From NCBI RefSeq assembly GCF_001028135.1, contig NZ_LDNM01000082.1, positions 1 to 64,000 on the forward strand: DNA of 64,000 nt, read 5' to 3'. The notes beneath the pieces were generated by a model. The model did no database searches. It saw only the letters and a program-made list of their open reading frames with translations, and had not been told where the DNA came from. Numbering within the stretch: the stretch's first letter is position 1; every line of letters begins with the position of its first letter. Positions 49,878 to 59,783 of this stretch are shown here, piece by piece. The translations under genes were made by a program, and so were the position numbers. The DNA is from Xenorhabdus griffiniae (GTDB lineage Bacteria > Pseudomonadota > Gammaproteobacteria > Enterobacterales > Enterobacteriaceae).

Positions 49878-51238
49878 AAACCAGCATATTACAGAAAATT
49901 GTTGATGATAAAGCGGCATATCTGATTACTCGTAAGGCAGAGCAACCGCTGGAGAGCTTTATTGAGGTTATCGTTCCAAGTCACCGTCGGTTTTATCAGG
50001 CGTTGACCCATCAGCAAACCGTTTTTATTTTGGAATGCAAAAAAGCCTCTCCGTCAAAAGGGATAATTCGTGAAAATTTCGATCCTGTTTACATTGCAAA
50101 AACTTATCAGCCTTATGCTGCTGCAATTTCTGTCCTGACTGATGAAAAATACTTTCAGGGCAGTTATGATTTTCTCGCCATGGTCAGTTCTGCTGTACAT
50201 CAACCTGTTCTGTGCAAAGATTTTATTATTGATGCCTATCAGGTTTATCTTGCCCGTTATTATCAGGCTGACGCTATTTTACTTATGCTCTCCGTTCTTG
50301 ATAATGATAAGTATCGTGAGCTGTCATCACTGGCACACAGTCTTGGGATGGGCATACTGACCGAAGTCAGTAATGAAGATGAAAAGCAACGCGCGATTAT
50401 ATTGGGGGCAAAAGTTATTGGTATCAATAATCGGGATCTGCGTGATTTGTCCATTGATTTAGGGCGTACCCGTAAATTGTCAGTTGATTTACCCAAAGAC
50501 ACGATCGTTATCAGTGAATCCGGTATCCACCAGCATCGTCAGGTGCGGGAATTGAGCCAGTTTGCCGATGGTTTTCTTATTGGTAGTTCTTTAATGGCAC
50601 AACAAAATTTAGATCTCGCTTTACGCCGCCTGATTTTGGGTGACAACAAAATCTGTGGCCTGACTCGCCCACAGGATGCCAAAACCGCATTGCAAATGGG
50701 AGCCGTTTACGGTGGTTTAATTTTTGCCGAAAAATCACCGCGCAAAATCAGCCTGCAAAAAGCTCAACAAATCATCAATGAAGCCTCTCTTCTATATGTT
50801 GGCGTGTTTCAAAATCAATCCATTGATTTTGTCAATAATACCGCCCGTCAGCTTTCGCTCACCGCAGTTCAATTGCACGGAGATGAAGATGAAAACTACA
50901 TTAACTCCCTACGCTCAGGGCTGCCTGAACATTGTGAAATTTGGAAAGCCATTAATATGTCTAAGGTTGAGGAAGTTTCCGCAATACCCCATGTTGAACA
51001 CTTATTGTTGGATAACGGAGCAGGCGGAACAGGAAAACCATTTGACTGGCAGTTAATCAACCCATTCATTCAGCATAACAGTTTCCTGGCTGGTGGCCTG
51101 AACGCTGAAAACTGCCAACTGGCAGCAACATTTGGCTGTTATGGACTGGATTTTAACTCAGGAGTTGAAGTGTCTCCGGGTATCAAAAGCAGCCAGAAAA
51201 TCAAACAGGTGTTTCAACAATTACGCTGTTATCACTAA
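49874..51238 (+). CDS. trpC: bifunctional indole-3-glycerol phosphate synthase / phosphoribosylanthranilate isomerase TrpCF
   Basis: A 454-residue fusion (E. coli 453) of two TIM barrels catalysing consecutive steps. The N-terminal synthase (about 1-255) shows [20 protein letters not shown] and [10 protein letters not shown]. The C-terminal isomerase (about 256-454) shows [25 protein letters not shown] and [12 protein letters not shown] 49874 overlaps the trpD stop (ATGA), giving coupling. Confidence 0.97.
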   Translation: MKTSILQKIVDDKAAYLITRKAEQPLESFIEVIVPSHRRFYQALTHQQTVFILECKKASPSKGIIRENFDPVYIAKTYQPYAAAISVLTDEKYFQGSYDFLAMVSSAVHQPVLCKDFIIDAYQVYLARYYQADAILLMLSVLDNDKYRELSSLAHSLGMGILTEVSNEDEKQRAIILGAKVIGINNRDLRDLSIDLGRTRKLSVDLPKDTIVISESGIHQHRQVRELSQFADGFLIGSSLMAQQNLDLALRRLILGDNKICGLTRPQDAKTALQMGAVYGGLIFAEKSPRKISLQKAQQIINEASLLYVGVFQNQSIDFVNNTARQLSLTAVQLHGDEDENYINSLRSGLPEHCEIWKAINMSKVEEVSAIPHVEHLLLDNGAGGTGKPFDWQLINPFIQHNSFLAGGLNAENCQLAATFGCYGLDFNSGVEVSPGIKSSQKIKQVFQQLRCYH

Positions 51239-51268
51239 TTTTTCAGATAAAAATGGATGAGTAGAACA

Positions 51269-52459
51269 ATGAGTAAATTGAATCCTTATTTTGGCGATTT
51301 TGGTGGGCAATTTGTGCCACAAATTTTGATCCCTGCACTTAACCAATTAGAAGAAGCCTTTATTGAAGCACAGAAAGATCCAGAGTTTCAGCGTACCTTT
51401 CAGGATCTCTTGAAAAACTACGCAGGCAGACCCACTGCCTTAACGCTGTGTCAAAACCTGACTAAAGGGACAAAAACACGTTTGTACCTGAAACGTGAAG
51501 ATTTACTCCACGGCGGTGCTCACAAAACCAATCAGGTTTTAGGGCAAGCATTGTTGGCAAAACGCATGGGAAAGCATGAGATCATTGCTGAAACAGGCGC
51601 GGGTCAACATGGCGTCGCCACCGCCCTGACTTGTGCGCTATTGGGGCTGAAATGCCGTATTTATATGGGGGCAAAAGATATTGAACGCCAATCGCCCAAT
51701 GTTTTTCGCATGCGTTTGATGGGTGCAGAAGTGATCCCTGTCCACAGCGGCTCGGCAACCTTGAAAGATGCTTGTAACGAAGCAATGCGTGACTGGTCGG
51801 GTTGCTATGAGAAAGCACATTACCTATTAGGCACTGCGGCTGGCCCTCACCCATATCCGACAATGGTACGAGAATTTCAACGTATGATTGGTGAAGAAGC
51901 CAAAGCTCAGATTCTGGAAAAAGAAGGCCGTTTACCTGATGCCGTTATCGCCTGCATTGGTGGTGGTTCAAATGCCATCGGTTTGTTTGCTGAATTTATT
52001 CCAGAAAATAATGTTCGCTTGATCGGTGTTGAACCTGCGGGGCATGGTATTGAAACCGGAGAGCATGGTGCCCCATTGAAACACGGAAGATTGGGAATTT
52101 ACTTTGGCATGAAAGCGCCAATGATGCAGACAGCAGACGGGCAAATTGAAGAATCTTATTCCATTTCGGCGGGTTTAGATTTTCCTTCCGTCGGCCCACA
52201 GCATGCCTATTTAAACAGCATCGGTAGAGCCGATTATGTTTCAATTACTGATGATGAAGCCCTGGAGGCCTTTCAGGAACTCTCACGCAATGAAGGGATT
52301 ATTCCTGCACTGGAATCCGCTCATGCGCTGGCTTATGCCTTGAAAATGATCCATGAATCTCCAGACAAGGAACAACTATTAATTGTCAATTTATCTGGTC
52401 GTGGTGACAAAGACATCTTTACCGTTCACGATATTTTAAAATCCAAGGGGGAAATCTGA
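51269..52459 (+). CDS. trpB: tryptophan synthase beta chain TrpB
   Basis: A 396-residue PLP enzyme that condenses indole with serine. Lys86 (HGGAHKTNQ) is the PLP Schiff-base lysine, and [13 protein letters not shown] binds the phosphate. The channel partner TrpA follows with a one-base overlap (TGATG). ATG 51269 gives the family N-terminus (E. coli 397); an in-frame ATG at 51257 would add four residues. Confidence 0.97.
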   Translation: MSKLNPYFGDFGGQFVPQILIPALNQLEEAFIEAQKDPEFQRTFQDLLKNYAGRPTALTLCQNLTKGTKTRLYLKREDLLHGGAHKTNQVLGQALLAKRMGKHEIIAETGAGQHGVATALTCALLGLKCRIYMGAKDIERQSPNVFRMRLMGAEVIPVHSGSATLKDACNEAMRDWSGCYEKAHYLLGTAAGPHPYPTMVREFQRMIGEEAKAQILEKEGRLPDAVIACIGGGSNAIGLFAEFIPENNVRLIGVEPAGHGIETGEHGAPLKHGRLGIYFGMKAPMMQTADGQIEESYSISAGLDFPSVGPQHAYLNSIGRADYVSITDDEALEAFQELSRNEGIIPALESAHALAYALKMIHESPDKEQLLIVNLSGRGDKDIFTVHDILKSKGEI

Positions 52460-53265
52460 TGGGACGTTACGAACAACTTTTTAAGAAGTTACAACACCAA
52501 AATCAAGGCGCTTTTGTTCCTTTTGTCACCCTTGGTGATCCTAATCCTGAATTATCATTGGAAATTATTGATACCTTAATTTCAGGCGGTGCTGATGCGC
52601 TTGAATTGGGTATTCCGTTCTCAGATCCCCTGGCTGATGGCCCAACTATCCAAAATGCCAATCTGCGGGCGTTATCATCCAAGGTCACGCCCACACTATG
52701 TTTTGACCTGCTGGCTAAAATTCGCGCTAAACACCCTGATATACCCATTGGCCTGTTAGTTTACGCCAATCTCGCCTTTCACAATGGCATTGATGAATTT
52801 TATCGTCGCTGCAAAAGTGCAGGTGTTGACTCCGTACTTGTCGCTGATGTGCCATTACCCGAGTCATCGCCTTTCCGTTCAGCTGCCATAAAGCATGATA
52901 TTGCCCCGATCTTTATTTGTCCCCCTAATGCAGATGATGATTTACTGCGTGAAGTTGCTTCATTTGGACGGGGATATACCTATCTGCTATCAAGAGCGGG
53001 AGTGACAGGCAGTGAAAATCGCGCTCAACAGCCATTTAATCATATTGTCAATAAGCTCAAAGAATATCACGCTGCCCCGGCTATACAAGGTTTTGGCATT
53101 TCAGAGCCAGAACAGGTTATGAGCGCTCTCAATGCCGGTGCTGCGGGTGCAATTTCAGGTTCAGCGATTGTCAAAATTATTGAAGATAACTTACATCAAC
53201 CCAACATCATGCTGGAAAAGTTAACGGATTTTGTTCGTGCCATGAAAAACGCCACACAATTATAA
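52459..53265 (+). CDS. trpA: tryptophan synthase alpha chain TrpA
   Basis: A 268-residue TIM-barrel subunit, equal in length to E. coli TrpA, that cleaves indole-3-glycerol phosphate to indole and glyceraldehyde 3-phosphate. The catalytic residues are Glu49 ([11 protein letters not shown]) and Asp60 (LADGPTIQ). It is the last gene of the trp operon and converges on ompW. Confidence 0.97.
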   Translation: MGRYEQLFKKLQHQNQGAFVPFVTLGDPNPELSLEIIDTLISGGADALELGIPFSDPLADGPTIQNANLRALSSKVTPTLCFDLLAKIRAKHPDIPIGLLVYANLAFHNGIDEFYRRCKSAGVDSVLVADVPLPESSPFRSAAIKHDIAPIFICPPNADDDLLREVASFGRGYTYLLSRAGVTGSENRAQQPFNHIVNKLKEYHAAPAIQGFGISEPEQVMSALNAGAAGAISGSAIVKIIEDNLHQPNIMLEKLTDFVRAMKNATQL

Positions 53266-53279
53266 GCACGCTACCAAAA

Positions 53280-53301
53280 AATGGGGCAATGACGCCCCAT
53301 T
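53280..53301. terminator. hairpin between trpA and ompW
   Basis: AATGGGGC (53280-53287)/GCCCCATT (53294-53301) with a 6-base loop, followed by GGTTCTTCTC on the plus strand and preceded by an A run that gives T's on the minus strand. Confidence 0.8.
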
Positions 53302-53342
53302 GGTTCTTCTCTTATGTCAACGTCAAACACACGTAGCTTTAG

Positions 53343-53984
53343 TTAGAAACTATAACCAACACCGAACATAAAGACCCACGGATCAAGGCGGGTTTTATAT
53401 TTTTTATCTACATCACCGACTTTGAATTTCACATCAGTTTCAATATTCATCCACCAAAGCGAAGTATTCAGCATCCAGTTTTTGTCCAGTTGATAATCCA
53501 GGCCAACCTGCCCAGCGATACCCCAAGAATCTTTCAGATCCAGGCTATTTAAATTAACGCCTTTTACCGTCTCATTATTAGTAAATTTTTCACTAAAGAA
53601 TGTCGTGTAGTTAACACCAATTCCGACATAAGGACGAAATTCATTTTCTGAAGAACCAAAATAATATTGTGCCATTAGTGTTGGTGGTAAATGTTTAACT
53701 TCAGCAATTTCACCCGCGCCCGGCAAACTGACTTTATGCTGAAATGGTGTTGCTGCCAATAATTCAACACCAATATTATCAGTAATCATGTAACCAAAAG
53801 TTAACCCCAACTGAGTATTATTATTGACACCAAAAGATCCCAATCCTAATACATTATCAGAACCCGCATGCGGTCTTACCGTTGCTGTACCTGCACGGAA
53901 CAGGAAGTCACCTGCTTCATGGGCAAAAGTCAATGACGGGGCTAACGTAGCAACAGCCAATACAAGCGCAGAAATCTTCTTCAT
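53343..53984 (-). CDS. ompW: outer-membrane protein OmpW
   Basis: A 213-residue small eight-stranded beta-barrel (E. coli OmpW 212) with a signal peptide ending near residue 21 (SLTFA-HEAGDF). The family features HEAGDFLFRAG, NNNTQLGLTFGYMITDNIGVELLA, HLPPTLMAQYYFG and a C-terminal aromatic residue (GYSF) for barrel assembly are present. OmpW takes part in stress adaptation and small hydrophobic-molecule uptake and is a colicin S4 receptor in E. coli. ATG 53984 is used; a further ATG four codons upstream has no ribosome-binding site. Confidence 0.95.
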   Translation of the reverse strand: MKKISALVLAVATLAPSLTFAHEAGDFLFRAGTATVRPHAGSDNVLGLGSFGVNNNTQLGLTFGYMITDNIGVELLAATPFQHKVSLPGAGEIAEVKHLPPTLMAQYYFGSSENEFRPYVGIGVNYTTFFSEKFTNNETVKGVNLNSLDLKDSWGIAGQVGLDYQLDKNWMLNTSLWWMNIETDVKFKVGDVDKKYKTRLDPWVFMFGVGYSF

Positions 53985-54458
53985 TATCCATCCCATTTAT
54001 GTGGTTTTAAAACAGTCAGAAATATACCCGTTTGTTTACTATTATGATCTAAGACAGATCACATCTTTTAAATATTTTTGGCTAAATAAGGTATTTACTG
54101 CTTTATTATTTCATTTACTGGATATTTAAAATTGATCCAAATCAAAATTTTCTGCATATTAATTTTAATGCCATCCATGATTTATATCTTAATATCAATT
54201 TTTAAATGAATAACAATAAAAAACAATAGAAATTATACATTAAAAAACCTTATTTAATATTCCAGCCCACCCTCAATTTATTAACACAAAGTTAATGAGT
54301 TGATCATTTTTATAAAATCGACAATAAGGAGCCTGGCAAACAAGATTTCGTGCCCCATCAGCCTCAAGATACAAGGAGTAAATCTTAGGTATCCAATAAT
54401 CCCCCTAACAAGGTACAATTGTGCACTATTGTTGTTTTATTTGATAGGAGCCACTTTC
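53985..54458. other. ompW-yciC divergent intergenic region
   Basis: About 470 bases, strongly AT-rich. It holds the FNR-type box and an unexplained inverted repeat TGATCT-AAGAC-AGATCA near 54045-54061. No small gene with a convincing start was found; the open frame from 54300 is an upstream extension of yciC. Confidence 0.5.
54132..54145 (-). promoter_or_regulatory. perfect FNR-type box upstream of ompW
   Basis: TTGAT-CCAA-ATCAA matches the FNR consensus at every defined position. It lies about 150 bases before the ompW start. FNR activation of ompW is known in E. coli. It could also act on yciC, whose start is about 310 bases the other way. Confidence 0.75.
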
Positions 54459-55214
54459 ATGCCCATCACGGCAAATACCCTGTATCGTGACAGCATCAAC
54501 TTTTTAAAGAATCAACTGTTGAATATTGTCATCCTCTCTGTCCTGGCCGCGCTGGTGACAACACTGCTGGGGCATTTACTCATGCCGAATGATGAACAGC
54601 TCAATCTATTAGCCGAGTTGCAAAATATAGTCAGAGAGTCCGGCAATACAGGTATCCAACGTTTCGTGATGCAATTAACGCCAGATGAGCAATTCACGTT
54701 AATGCGCACAATGTTCGGGGTTTTATTTACCCACATATTTGGTAATACCCTACTAACGGCCAGTGTGCTGGTACTCATCGATGCTATCTCTCGCGGTCAG
54801 AAAACTAATGCCATTCATGCCAGTACATTATCAATAACGCAACTACCTAAGATGTTCTTGCTAATGCTGATTTGTACCCTGTTGGTCCAAATCGGCTACG
54901 CTTTAATGATCCTGCCGGGGCTACTGTTTTCTATTGCATTCTCACTGGCTCCAATTTTTTTGTTTGAAAAAAGCAAAAATGTTTTTGCAGCCATGCAAAA
55001 TAGTTGGAAGTTGGCATTTGGTAATATGCGGTTGTTGATCCCAGCTATACTGTTATGGCTTGTCGCCAAGCTAATCCTGACTCTTGTGCTGACAAAAATG
55101 CCCGATATGTTGCTATCAACACTGGATAATTTCTTATCATCTCTGTTACTGATTTACCTATTTCGTTTGTATATGTTAGTCAAGCCACAAAATAAAACCA
55201 TAAACGGTATTTAA
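54459..55214 (+). CDS. yciC: YciC family inner-membrane protein (UPF0259)
   Basis: A 251-residue protein with about six hydrophobic segments, collinear with E. coli YciC (247). MPITANTLYRDSINFLKNQ at the start, LLVQIGYALMILPGLLFSI in the middle and LLIYLFRLYMLV at the end match the family. The function is unknown. TAGGAG precedes ATG 54459, so the 53 upstream codons of the open frame are not used. Confidence 0.93.
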   Translation: MPITANTLYRDSINFLKNQLLNIVILSVLAALVTTLLGHLLMPNDEQLNLLAELQNIVRESGNTGIQRFVMQLTPDEQFTLMRTMFGVLFTHIFGNTLLTASVLVLIDAISRGQKTNAIHASTLSITQLPKMFLLMLICTLLVQIGYALMILPGLLFSIAFSLAPIFLFEKSKNVFAAMQNSWKLAFGNMRLLIPAILLWLVAKLILTLVLTKMPDMLLSTLDNFLSSLLLIYLFRLYMLVKPQNKTINGI

Positions 55215-55232
55215 TAAAAAGCACTTAAAATA

Positions 55233-55269
55233 GTTCACCTCGCTGTAATACTAATGCAGCGGGGTGAAC
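55233..55269. terminator. terminator between yciC and the SulP gene
   Basis: GTTCACCTCGCTG (55233-55245) pairs with CAGCGGGGTGAAC (55257-55269) over 13 positions with one G-U. Read on the minus strand it is followed by TATTTTA, so it should end the SulP gene. Confidence 0.75.
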
Positions 55270-55275
55270 CGCAGT

Positions 55276-56982
55276 TTACTTTTCCTGTTTGTCCTCCACC
55301 TGCTGCTTACTTTGAAGTAAACGAATGGCAAAGTAGAGATCCGGCACAACTATTAAATCGTCATCGCTACGACTTAGTTTGTTCTGTTTAATCCAGCGAT
55401 TTAGCTCTGTTCTGCGCCCTGCCAAAACCAATGTTACACCTTTCTCTTTTAATTCTGTGATTAACTCATCCAACACGGCAAAAACACTGACATCATCATA
55501 GGTAAAACTGACCGTCGCATCGACCACTAACCACACAGGATCATTTGCAGCACTTTTCACATGCAGTAATACCCGTTTTTTAAAATATCCAACATTAAAA
55601 TAAGTGAGAGGAGAGTTAAAGCGGTACATCATAATGCCATCTATGGGTTTGATATCATTATGTTTATGGATAGAACGAACCATACCTTGGTCATTCACGC
55701 CCAGCAGCTGATCCGAAGGCCGAAAAACTATCCGCAAAAATTGCAATAATCCTAACAAAACAGCAAAACCGATACCATCGATCACCCCCACCAGCAAGAC
55801 GGCAATTAACGTAAAAATTGACAGAGTAAAAGCCTGACGATTACGTTTTCGATAAGCCCAAAGATTTTTTAAACTCAATAAAGACCAAGTGGAAAAGATC
55901 AAAACAATACCCAGTGATGACAGAGGAATAGACACCAAAAATTCTGTCATAAACAGCAATACCAGCAAAATAGCACAAGCCGCTATCACCGAAACCATTT
56001 GCGTTTTACCACCAAGCGCATCATTGACCGCAGTACGGCTACCGGCAGCACTGACAGCAAAACCTTGTGATAATGACGAAGCAATATTGGCGATACCCAA
56101 TGCCCTAAGTTCCAGATCTGCATCGACTTGGTAGCCATTTTTACTGGCAAAACTACGAGCAGTCATCATAAAACTGACGAAACTGATCACCGCTAAGTTA
56201 ATGGAAGGAACAACTAAATCACGTATGATACCGGGTTCAAATTCGGGTACAGGAACAATAGGCAAACCGCTCCCCATACTACCCACAATCTGGATACCAT
56301 ATTGGCTGAGTTCAAATTGCCAACTGATATAAGTCGATACGATCATTGCTACCAGTGGCGCAGGCCAACTCGGACGGAGGAAATGCACACTAAGCAGTAC
56401 CAGCAGCGTCATTACTGACACCCCTACCGTCGGCCAGTGAGATTCTAATAGTTTACGGGGAAGTGCAATTAATCGTTCAATCAATTCCACAGGCAACCCA
56501 GACAGCCCAAAAACTTTAGCCAGCTGATCCGCCATAATGGTAATCGCAACGCCGTTAATAAAGCCCTTCAAAATGGGATGAGATATAAAATCAGCGAAGG
56601 CACCCAATCGAAAATGGCTGGCCAAAATACACCAAAACCCTGTCATTAACGTCATAACTATGGCAAGTTGCCAGCGCACATGCTCATTTCCCAATGCCAG
56701 CGGTGTCACAGCAGCAGCAATAACCGCACAAGTTGCAGCATCTGGCCCAACAATCAACTGCCGCGAAGTGCCAAACAGTGCATACGCAAACATCGGTAAA
56801 ATACAGGCATATAAACCAATAATGGCACTAATTCCCATTAATTCAGCATAAGCAATCGCAACAGGCAGCGCGACTGCGGCAACAGAGAGACCCGCCCGCA
56901 TATCATGGCTGAAATACTCTCTACGGTAATGACAAATATTTCCCAAGCCCGGCATCCAACGATGTAATCTTCCCCACAACAT
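55276..56982 (-). CDS. SulP-family anion transporter with STAS domain
   Basis: A 568-residue protein with a long membrane domain (about 30-410, many helices) and a C-terminal cytoplasmic STAS domain (about 440-550). The SulP signature is visible in the first helices: GLSVAAVALPVAIAYAELMG and IIGLYACILPMFAYALFGTSRQ. FINGVAITIMADQLAKVFG and QGFAVSAAGSRTAVND are further family segments. SulP members carry sulfate, bicarbonate, dicarboxylates or other anions; the substrate here is unknown. It sits between yciC and yciB, which are adjacent in E. coli, so it is an insertion at this locus. No carbonic anhydrase is fused or adjacent. Confidence 0.92.
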   Translation of the reverse strand: MLWGRLHRWMPGLGNICHYRREYFSHDMRAGLSVAAVALPVAIAYAELMGISAIIGLYACILPMFAYALFGTSRQLIVGPDAATCAVIAAAVTPLALGNEHVRWQLAIVMTLMTGFWCILASHFRLGAFADFISHPILKGFINGVAITIMADQLAKVFGLSGLPVELIERLIALPRKLLESHWPTVGVSVMTLLVLLSVHFLRPSWPAPLVAMIVSTYISWQFELSQYGIQIVGSMGSGLPIVPVPEFEPGIIRDLVVPSINLAVISFVSFMMTARSFASKNGYQVDADLELRALGIANIASSLSQGFAVSAAGSRTAVNDALGGKTQMVSVIAACAILLVLLFMTEFLVSIPLSSLGIVLIFSTWSLLSLKNLWAYRKRNRQAFTLSIFTLIAVLLVGVIDGIGFAVLLGLLQFLRIVFRPSDQLLGVNDQGMVRSIHKHNDIKPIDGIMMYRFNSPLTYFNVGYFKKRVLLHVKSAANDPVWLVVDATVSFTYDDVSVFAVLDELITELKEKGVTLVLAGRRTELNRWIKQNKLSRSDDDLIVVPDLYFAIRLLQSKQQVEDKQEK

Positions 56983-57210
56983 GACCTTTATGCCCTTTTG
57001 TGAAAATGAAACCTAGTTATAGTGCGTTGCTAAATGGAAACTCACCCGTTTCCCCTCTCTCACACTTAGCTTGTCGCTCATTGTGATAAAATTAGCCAAA
57101 CAGATGAAAAATGTTTTTTACCTGATAAATAAACCATTTCATTGAGATCTGGTACACTCTGGCACAAATTCAAAAACATGCCATCATTGACTTCACAATG
57201 GGTTCAATTT

Positions 57211-57747
57211 ATGAAACAACTTTTAGACTTTTTGCCGCTAGTCGTTTTCTTTGTCGTCTACAAAATGTACGACATTTTCTATGCATCTGGTGCCTTAATT
57301 GCTGCAACAGGGTTAGTGGTTGTCATTACTTACCTCATTTATCGTCGCGTTGAGAAATCCTCCTTAATTACATTTGTTATGGTTGCTGTTTTCGGCACTC
57401 TGACACTGGCTTTCCACAGTGATTTATTTATTAAATGGAAAGTGACTGTCATTTATGCCATTTTTGCTCTGGGACTATTTATCAGCCAATGGGTGATGAA
57501 AAAGCCATTAATTCAACGCATGTTAGGCAAGGAGTTAGAATTACCTGATTTTGTCTGGAACAAACTGAATATGGCTTGGGCAATCTTCTTTATTGCCTGT
57601 GCATTAGCAAATATTTATGTCGCTTTCTGGCTACCTCAAGATGTTTGGGTAAACTTTAAAGTGTTCGGGTTAACGGCATTGACACTGGTCTTTACTGTAT
57701 TGAGTGTGGTATATATCTACCGTCATCTGCCTCGCGAACAAAAATAA
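57211..57747 (+). CDS. yciB: inner-membrane-spanning protein YciB (IspZ homolog)
   Basis: A 178-residue membrane protein (E. coli YciB 179) with five hydrophobic segments. [37 protein letters not shown] and [17 protein letters not shown] are typical. YciB contributes to envelope integrity and cell division or elongation; its mechanism is unclear. ATG 57211 gives the family N-terminus; the longer frame from 57142 adds 23 unconserved residues. Confidence 0.95.
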   Translation: MKQLLDFLPLVVFFVVYKMYDIFYASGALIAATGLVVVITYLIYRRVEKSSLITFVMVAVFGTLTLAFHSDLFIKWKVTVIYAIFALGLFISQWVMKKPLIQRMLGKELELPDFVWNKLNMAWAIFFIACALANIYVAFWLPQDVWVNFKVFGLTALTLVFTVLSVVYIYRHLPREQK

Positions 57748-57766
57748 TATAATAACCTTCATATGG

Positions 57767-57792
57767 ATACCTGCCGATGCAGCGGCAGGTAT
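57767..57792 (+). terminator. hairpin between yciB and yciA
   Basis: ATACCTGCCG (57767-57776)/CGGCAGGTAT (57783-57792) is a perfect 10-bp stem with a 6-base loop, followed by TGTTGTATTC. It lies 33 bases before yciA and may partly separate the two genes. Confidence 0.65.
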
Positions 57793-57824
57793 TGTTGTAT
57801 TCACCAAATAAAGCAAGTTTTCTA

Positions 57825-58262
57825 ATGACACAACAACAATGCTTACCAAACGGAGAATTGGTTCTCCGTACACTGGCCATGCCTGCTGATACTAATGCCA
57901 ATGGGGATATTTTCGGTGGCTGGCTGATGTCTCAAATGGATATTGGCGGCGCAATCCTGGCAAAAGAGATTGCTCTGGGACGCGTAGTAACTGTTAGCGT
58001 AAATGGCATCAGTTTTCTAAAACCGGTTGCGGTAGGTGACGTCGTATGCTGCTACGCCCGTTGTCTTAAAACGGGAAATTCATCTATTACCATTCATATT
58101 GAGGTGTGGGTGAAAAAAGTGGCTTCTGAGCCAGTCGGTCAGCGTTATCGTGCGACAGATGCTGTTTTCACCTATGTTGCCGTTGATGAAAATAACGCTT
58201 CCCGTCCTTTGCCTGAAGATAAAAGGCACTTTAAATTGGCAAGCAGTGATTCAGAGTCATAA
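57825..58262 (+). CDS. yciA: acyl-CoA thioesterase YciA
   Basis: A 145-residue hot-dog-fold thioesterase that hydrolyses acyl-CoA esters of varied chain length in the cytoplasm. The block LRTLAMPADTNANGDIFGG and WLMSQMDIGGAILAKEIA matches E. coli YciA, with the catalytic Asp in NGDIFGGW. ATG 57825 is used; the 16 codons upstream lie in the yciB hairpin. It is about a dozen residues longer at the C-terminus than E. coli YciA. Confidence 0.94.
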   Translation: MTQQQCLPNGELVLRTLAMPADTNANGDIFGGWLMSQMDIGGAILAKEIALGRVVTVSVNGISFLKPVAVGDVVCCYARCLKTGNSSITIHIEVWVKKVASEPVGQRYRATDAVFTYVAVDENNASRPLPEDKRHFKLASSDSES

Positions 58263-58280
58263 TTCATTTTGCTGATGAAG

Positions 58281-58305
58281 TCAGGGGATGCTTTGCATCC
58301 CCTGA
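58281..58305. terminator. hairpin between yciA and tonB
   Basis: TCAGGGGATGC (58281-58291)/GCATCCCCTGA (58295-58305) is a perfect 11-bp stem with a TTT loop between converging genes. No T tract follows. Confidence 0.65.
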
Positions 58306-58328
58306 CCGGGTAAGAAACTTTGGTTAAG

Positions 58329-59021
58329 TCAGGATTGTGAAATACCCGTAGTTTTAAACTCGATAGTCGTTAGGTGCCCGGTAGCAGGTATTTTTTCATA
58401 ACGCCATTTTCTCATCGCATTTTTCACTTCACGGTCAAAGACATTCTTCGGATTGGCAGAAATAATTTCGATATTTTTAACTCGACCATTTTCATCAATA
58501 TCAAATTTTACTTTTACCGTCCCCTCTGTCCCCAACTGTTTTGCTCTGGATGGGTAAATGGGATCTGGCCTGTTTAGTGCTTTTGGTCCGCTTCGTGTAC
58601 CCACGTTTTCATTAATGGTATGGTGCTCCGATTTTTGATTGTCCAGCCTTTTTGCCGTCTGAGGTTCCTGATCAGAAACAGGTTTCAGGGGTTGTTCTGA
58701 AGCTTTTTCTGTCTTTTTCTCTCTTGGCTTAATTTCTTTTTTGACAATTTTTTTCTCAGGCTTAGGTTTAGGCAGAGCAATTTTCGCAATAGGTTCTGGC
58801 TCTGGCTCCGGTTCAGGAATTGATTCAGGTATGGCAGGTTTAGAGACAGGCGCCTCTTCAGCCGCCAACTGGATCATGGCAACAGATATAGACGGGGCTT
58901 CTACCTGTTTTTCAGGTTTAATGGCATGGAAAAGCGCCGCCGCAATAGAAATGTGTAAACAAACAGAAAGTAGTATCGGCCAATGTATCCAACGCATAAG
59001 AGAATTCTTGTTTAACAGCAT
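58329..59021 (-). CDS. tonB: TonB energy-transducing protein
   Basis: A 230-residue periplasm-spanning protein that passes proton-motive energy from ExbB/ExbD to outer-membrane receptors for siderophores and B12. The N-terminal anchor (about 13-33, WPILLSVCLHIS) has Ser19 and His23 at the essential SHLS-type positions. A proline-rich spacer with Glu-Pro (about 66-77) and Lys-Pro repeats follows. The C-terminal receptor-binding domain contains YPSRAKQLGTEGTVKVKFDI and NAMRKWRYE. A conserved Fur box lies upstream. Confidence 0.96.
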   Translation of the reverse strand: MLLNKNSLMRWIHWPILLSVCLHISIAAALFHAIKPEKQVEAPSISVAMIQLAAEEAPVSKPAIPESIPEPEPEPEPIAKIALPKPKPEKKIVKKEIKPREKKTEKASEQPLKPVSDQEPQTAKRLDNQKSEHHTINENVGTRSGPKALNRPDPIYPSRAKQLGTEGTVKVKFDIDENGRVKNIEIISANPKNVFDREVKNAMRKWRYEKIPATGHLTTIEFKTTGISQS

Positions 59022-59053
59022 GATAGTCAGTTTTCAGATAGGTATTAGTTTAA

Positions 59054-59074
59054 ATGCAAATGACTATCATATTC
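59054..59074 (-). promoter_or_regulatory. Fur box of tonB
   Basis: On the minus strand the run TTGAATATGATAGTCATTTG closely follows the E. coli tonB operator (TTGAATATGAT-GC-ATTTGCATTT). Iron-loaded Fur should repress tonB here. Confidence 0.8.
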
Positions 59075-59231
59075 AATAAAGATTCAAAAACATCTCAGCA
59101 TGACTTGTATTTTTCAGTCGGTAGTAAGGGGAAAACAACGCGTCAGATATGCATTATTATCTAGAACAGAGTTGATATCGACCGTGAACTCATTCGTCAC
59201 GAGTCGTATCATGCATCAATTTAAGGTATTA

Positions 59232-59414
59232 CTATAAAATCCACTCTATATTCCGGATAAATAGAATCGATCTATGACGCTTATAAGCATCTGCCTTACG
59301 CAGTGCATATATTCGTAAGTTACGACGTGACTGCCCTTCCGACCAGCGACGGCGGATACGAATACCTTGGCGGAGCATTCTCCAACGCCCGACTTCTCTT
59401 CTGCTATGTTTCAT
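59232..59414 (-). CDS. yciY: small basic protein YciY
   Basis: A 60-residue, very Arg-rich protein. MKHSRREVGRWRMLRQ and RWSEGQSRRNLRI match E. coli YciY (57 residues), located near cls in E. coli too. The function is unknown; the positive charge suggests nucleic-acid or membrane contact, which is a guess. GGA lies before the ATG at 59414. E. coli kch and yciI, neighbours in that genome, are absent here. Confidence 0.85.
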   Translation of the reverse strand: MKHSRREVGRWRMLRQGIRIRRRWSEGQSRRNLRIYALRKADAYKRHRSILFIRNIEWIL

Positions 59415-59783
59415 AAGCTATTCCAGGCTAATTTTCTCAGTGGGTAAATAACATTATTCTTAATCGTCACTATTCGCAATGTCAATCAATTGCCAATCTG
59501 GTTCGTGATTCTGCCATAATAGTATATTACCCAAAATTATCAGTTTAATAATTATGATAAACCATTCATGATTTTTTCGTATCAATCTGCATACAGTGCA
59601 TGAAGCCAAAGTCAGTCGTTATAAGTGGCTAAATAGTAATGATATTCATTATACTTGGCGCTTTTTTGCTAAAATTACGGCTGTTTAATTAATAATTATT
59701 AGGTTGATAGTTTGCCAAAATTTCTAGAAACTTGCGGCAATGACTGCATAAGATACTTAAATAAATAGGATTGATTGCCACGT
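59415..59783. other. yciY-cls intergenic region with Fur-like box
   Basis: About 370 AT-rich bases without a convincing gene. It contains a strong Fur-like palindrome at 59635-59653. A RyhB-like small RNA was looked for after the box, but no matching terminator with a poly-T end was found. Confidence 0.5.
59635..59653 (+). promoter_or_regulatory. Fur-like box upstream of cls
   Basis: AGTAATGATATTCATTATA matches the 19-base Fur consensus at 15 positions by hand comparison. It is 131 bases before the cls ATG and 220 bases before yciY; the regulated gene is not obvious. Confidence 0.65.

Noticed and set aside
54300-54458. N-terminal extension of yciC
   Set aside because: The family begins at ATG 54459, which has TAGGAG; the upstream codons are not conserved.
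59654-59783. RyhB-like small RNA after the Fur box
   Set aside because: No RyhB core sequence and no GC-rich stem with a long T tract follows the box.
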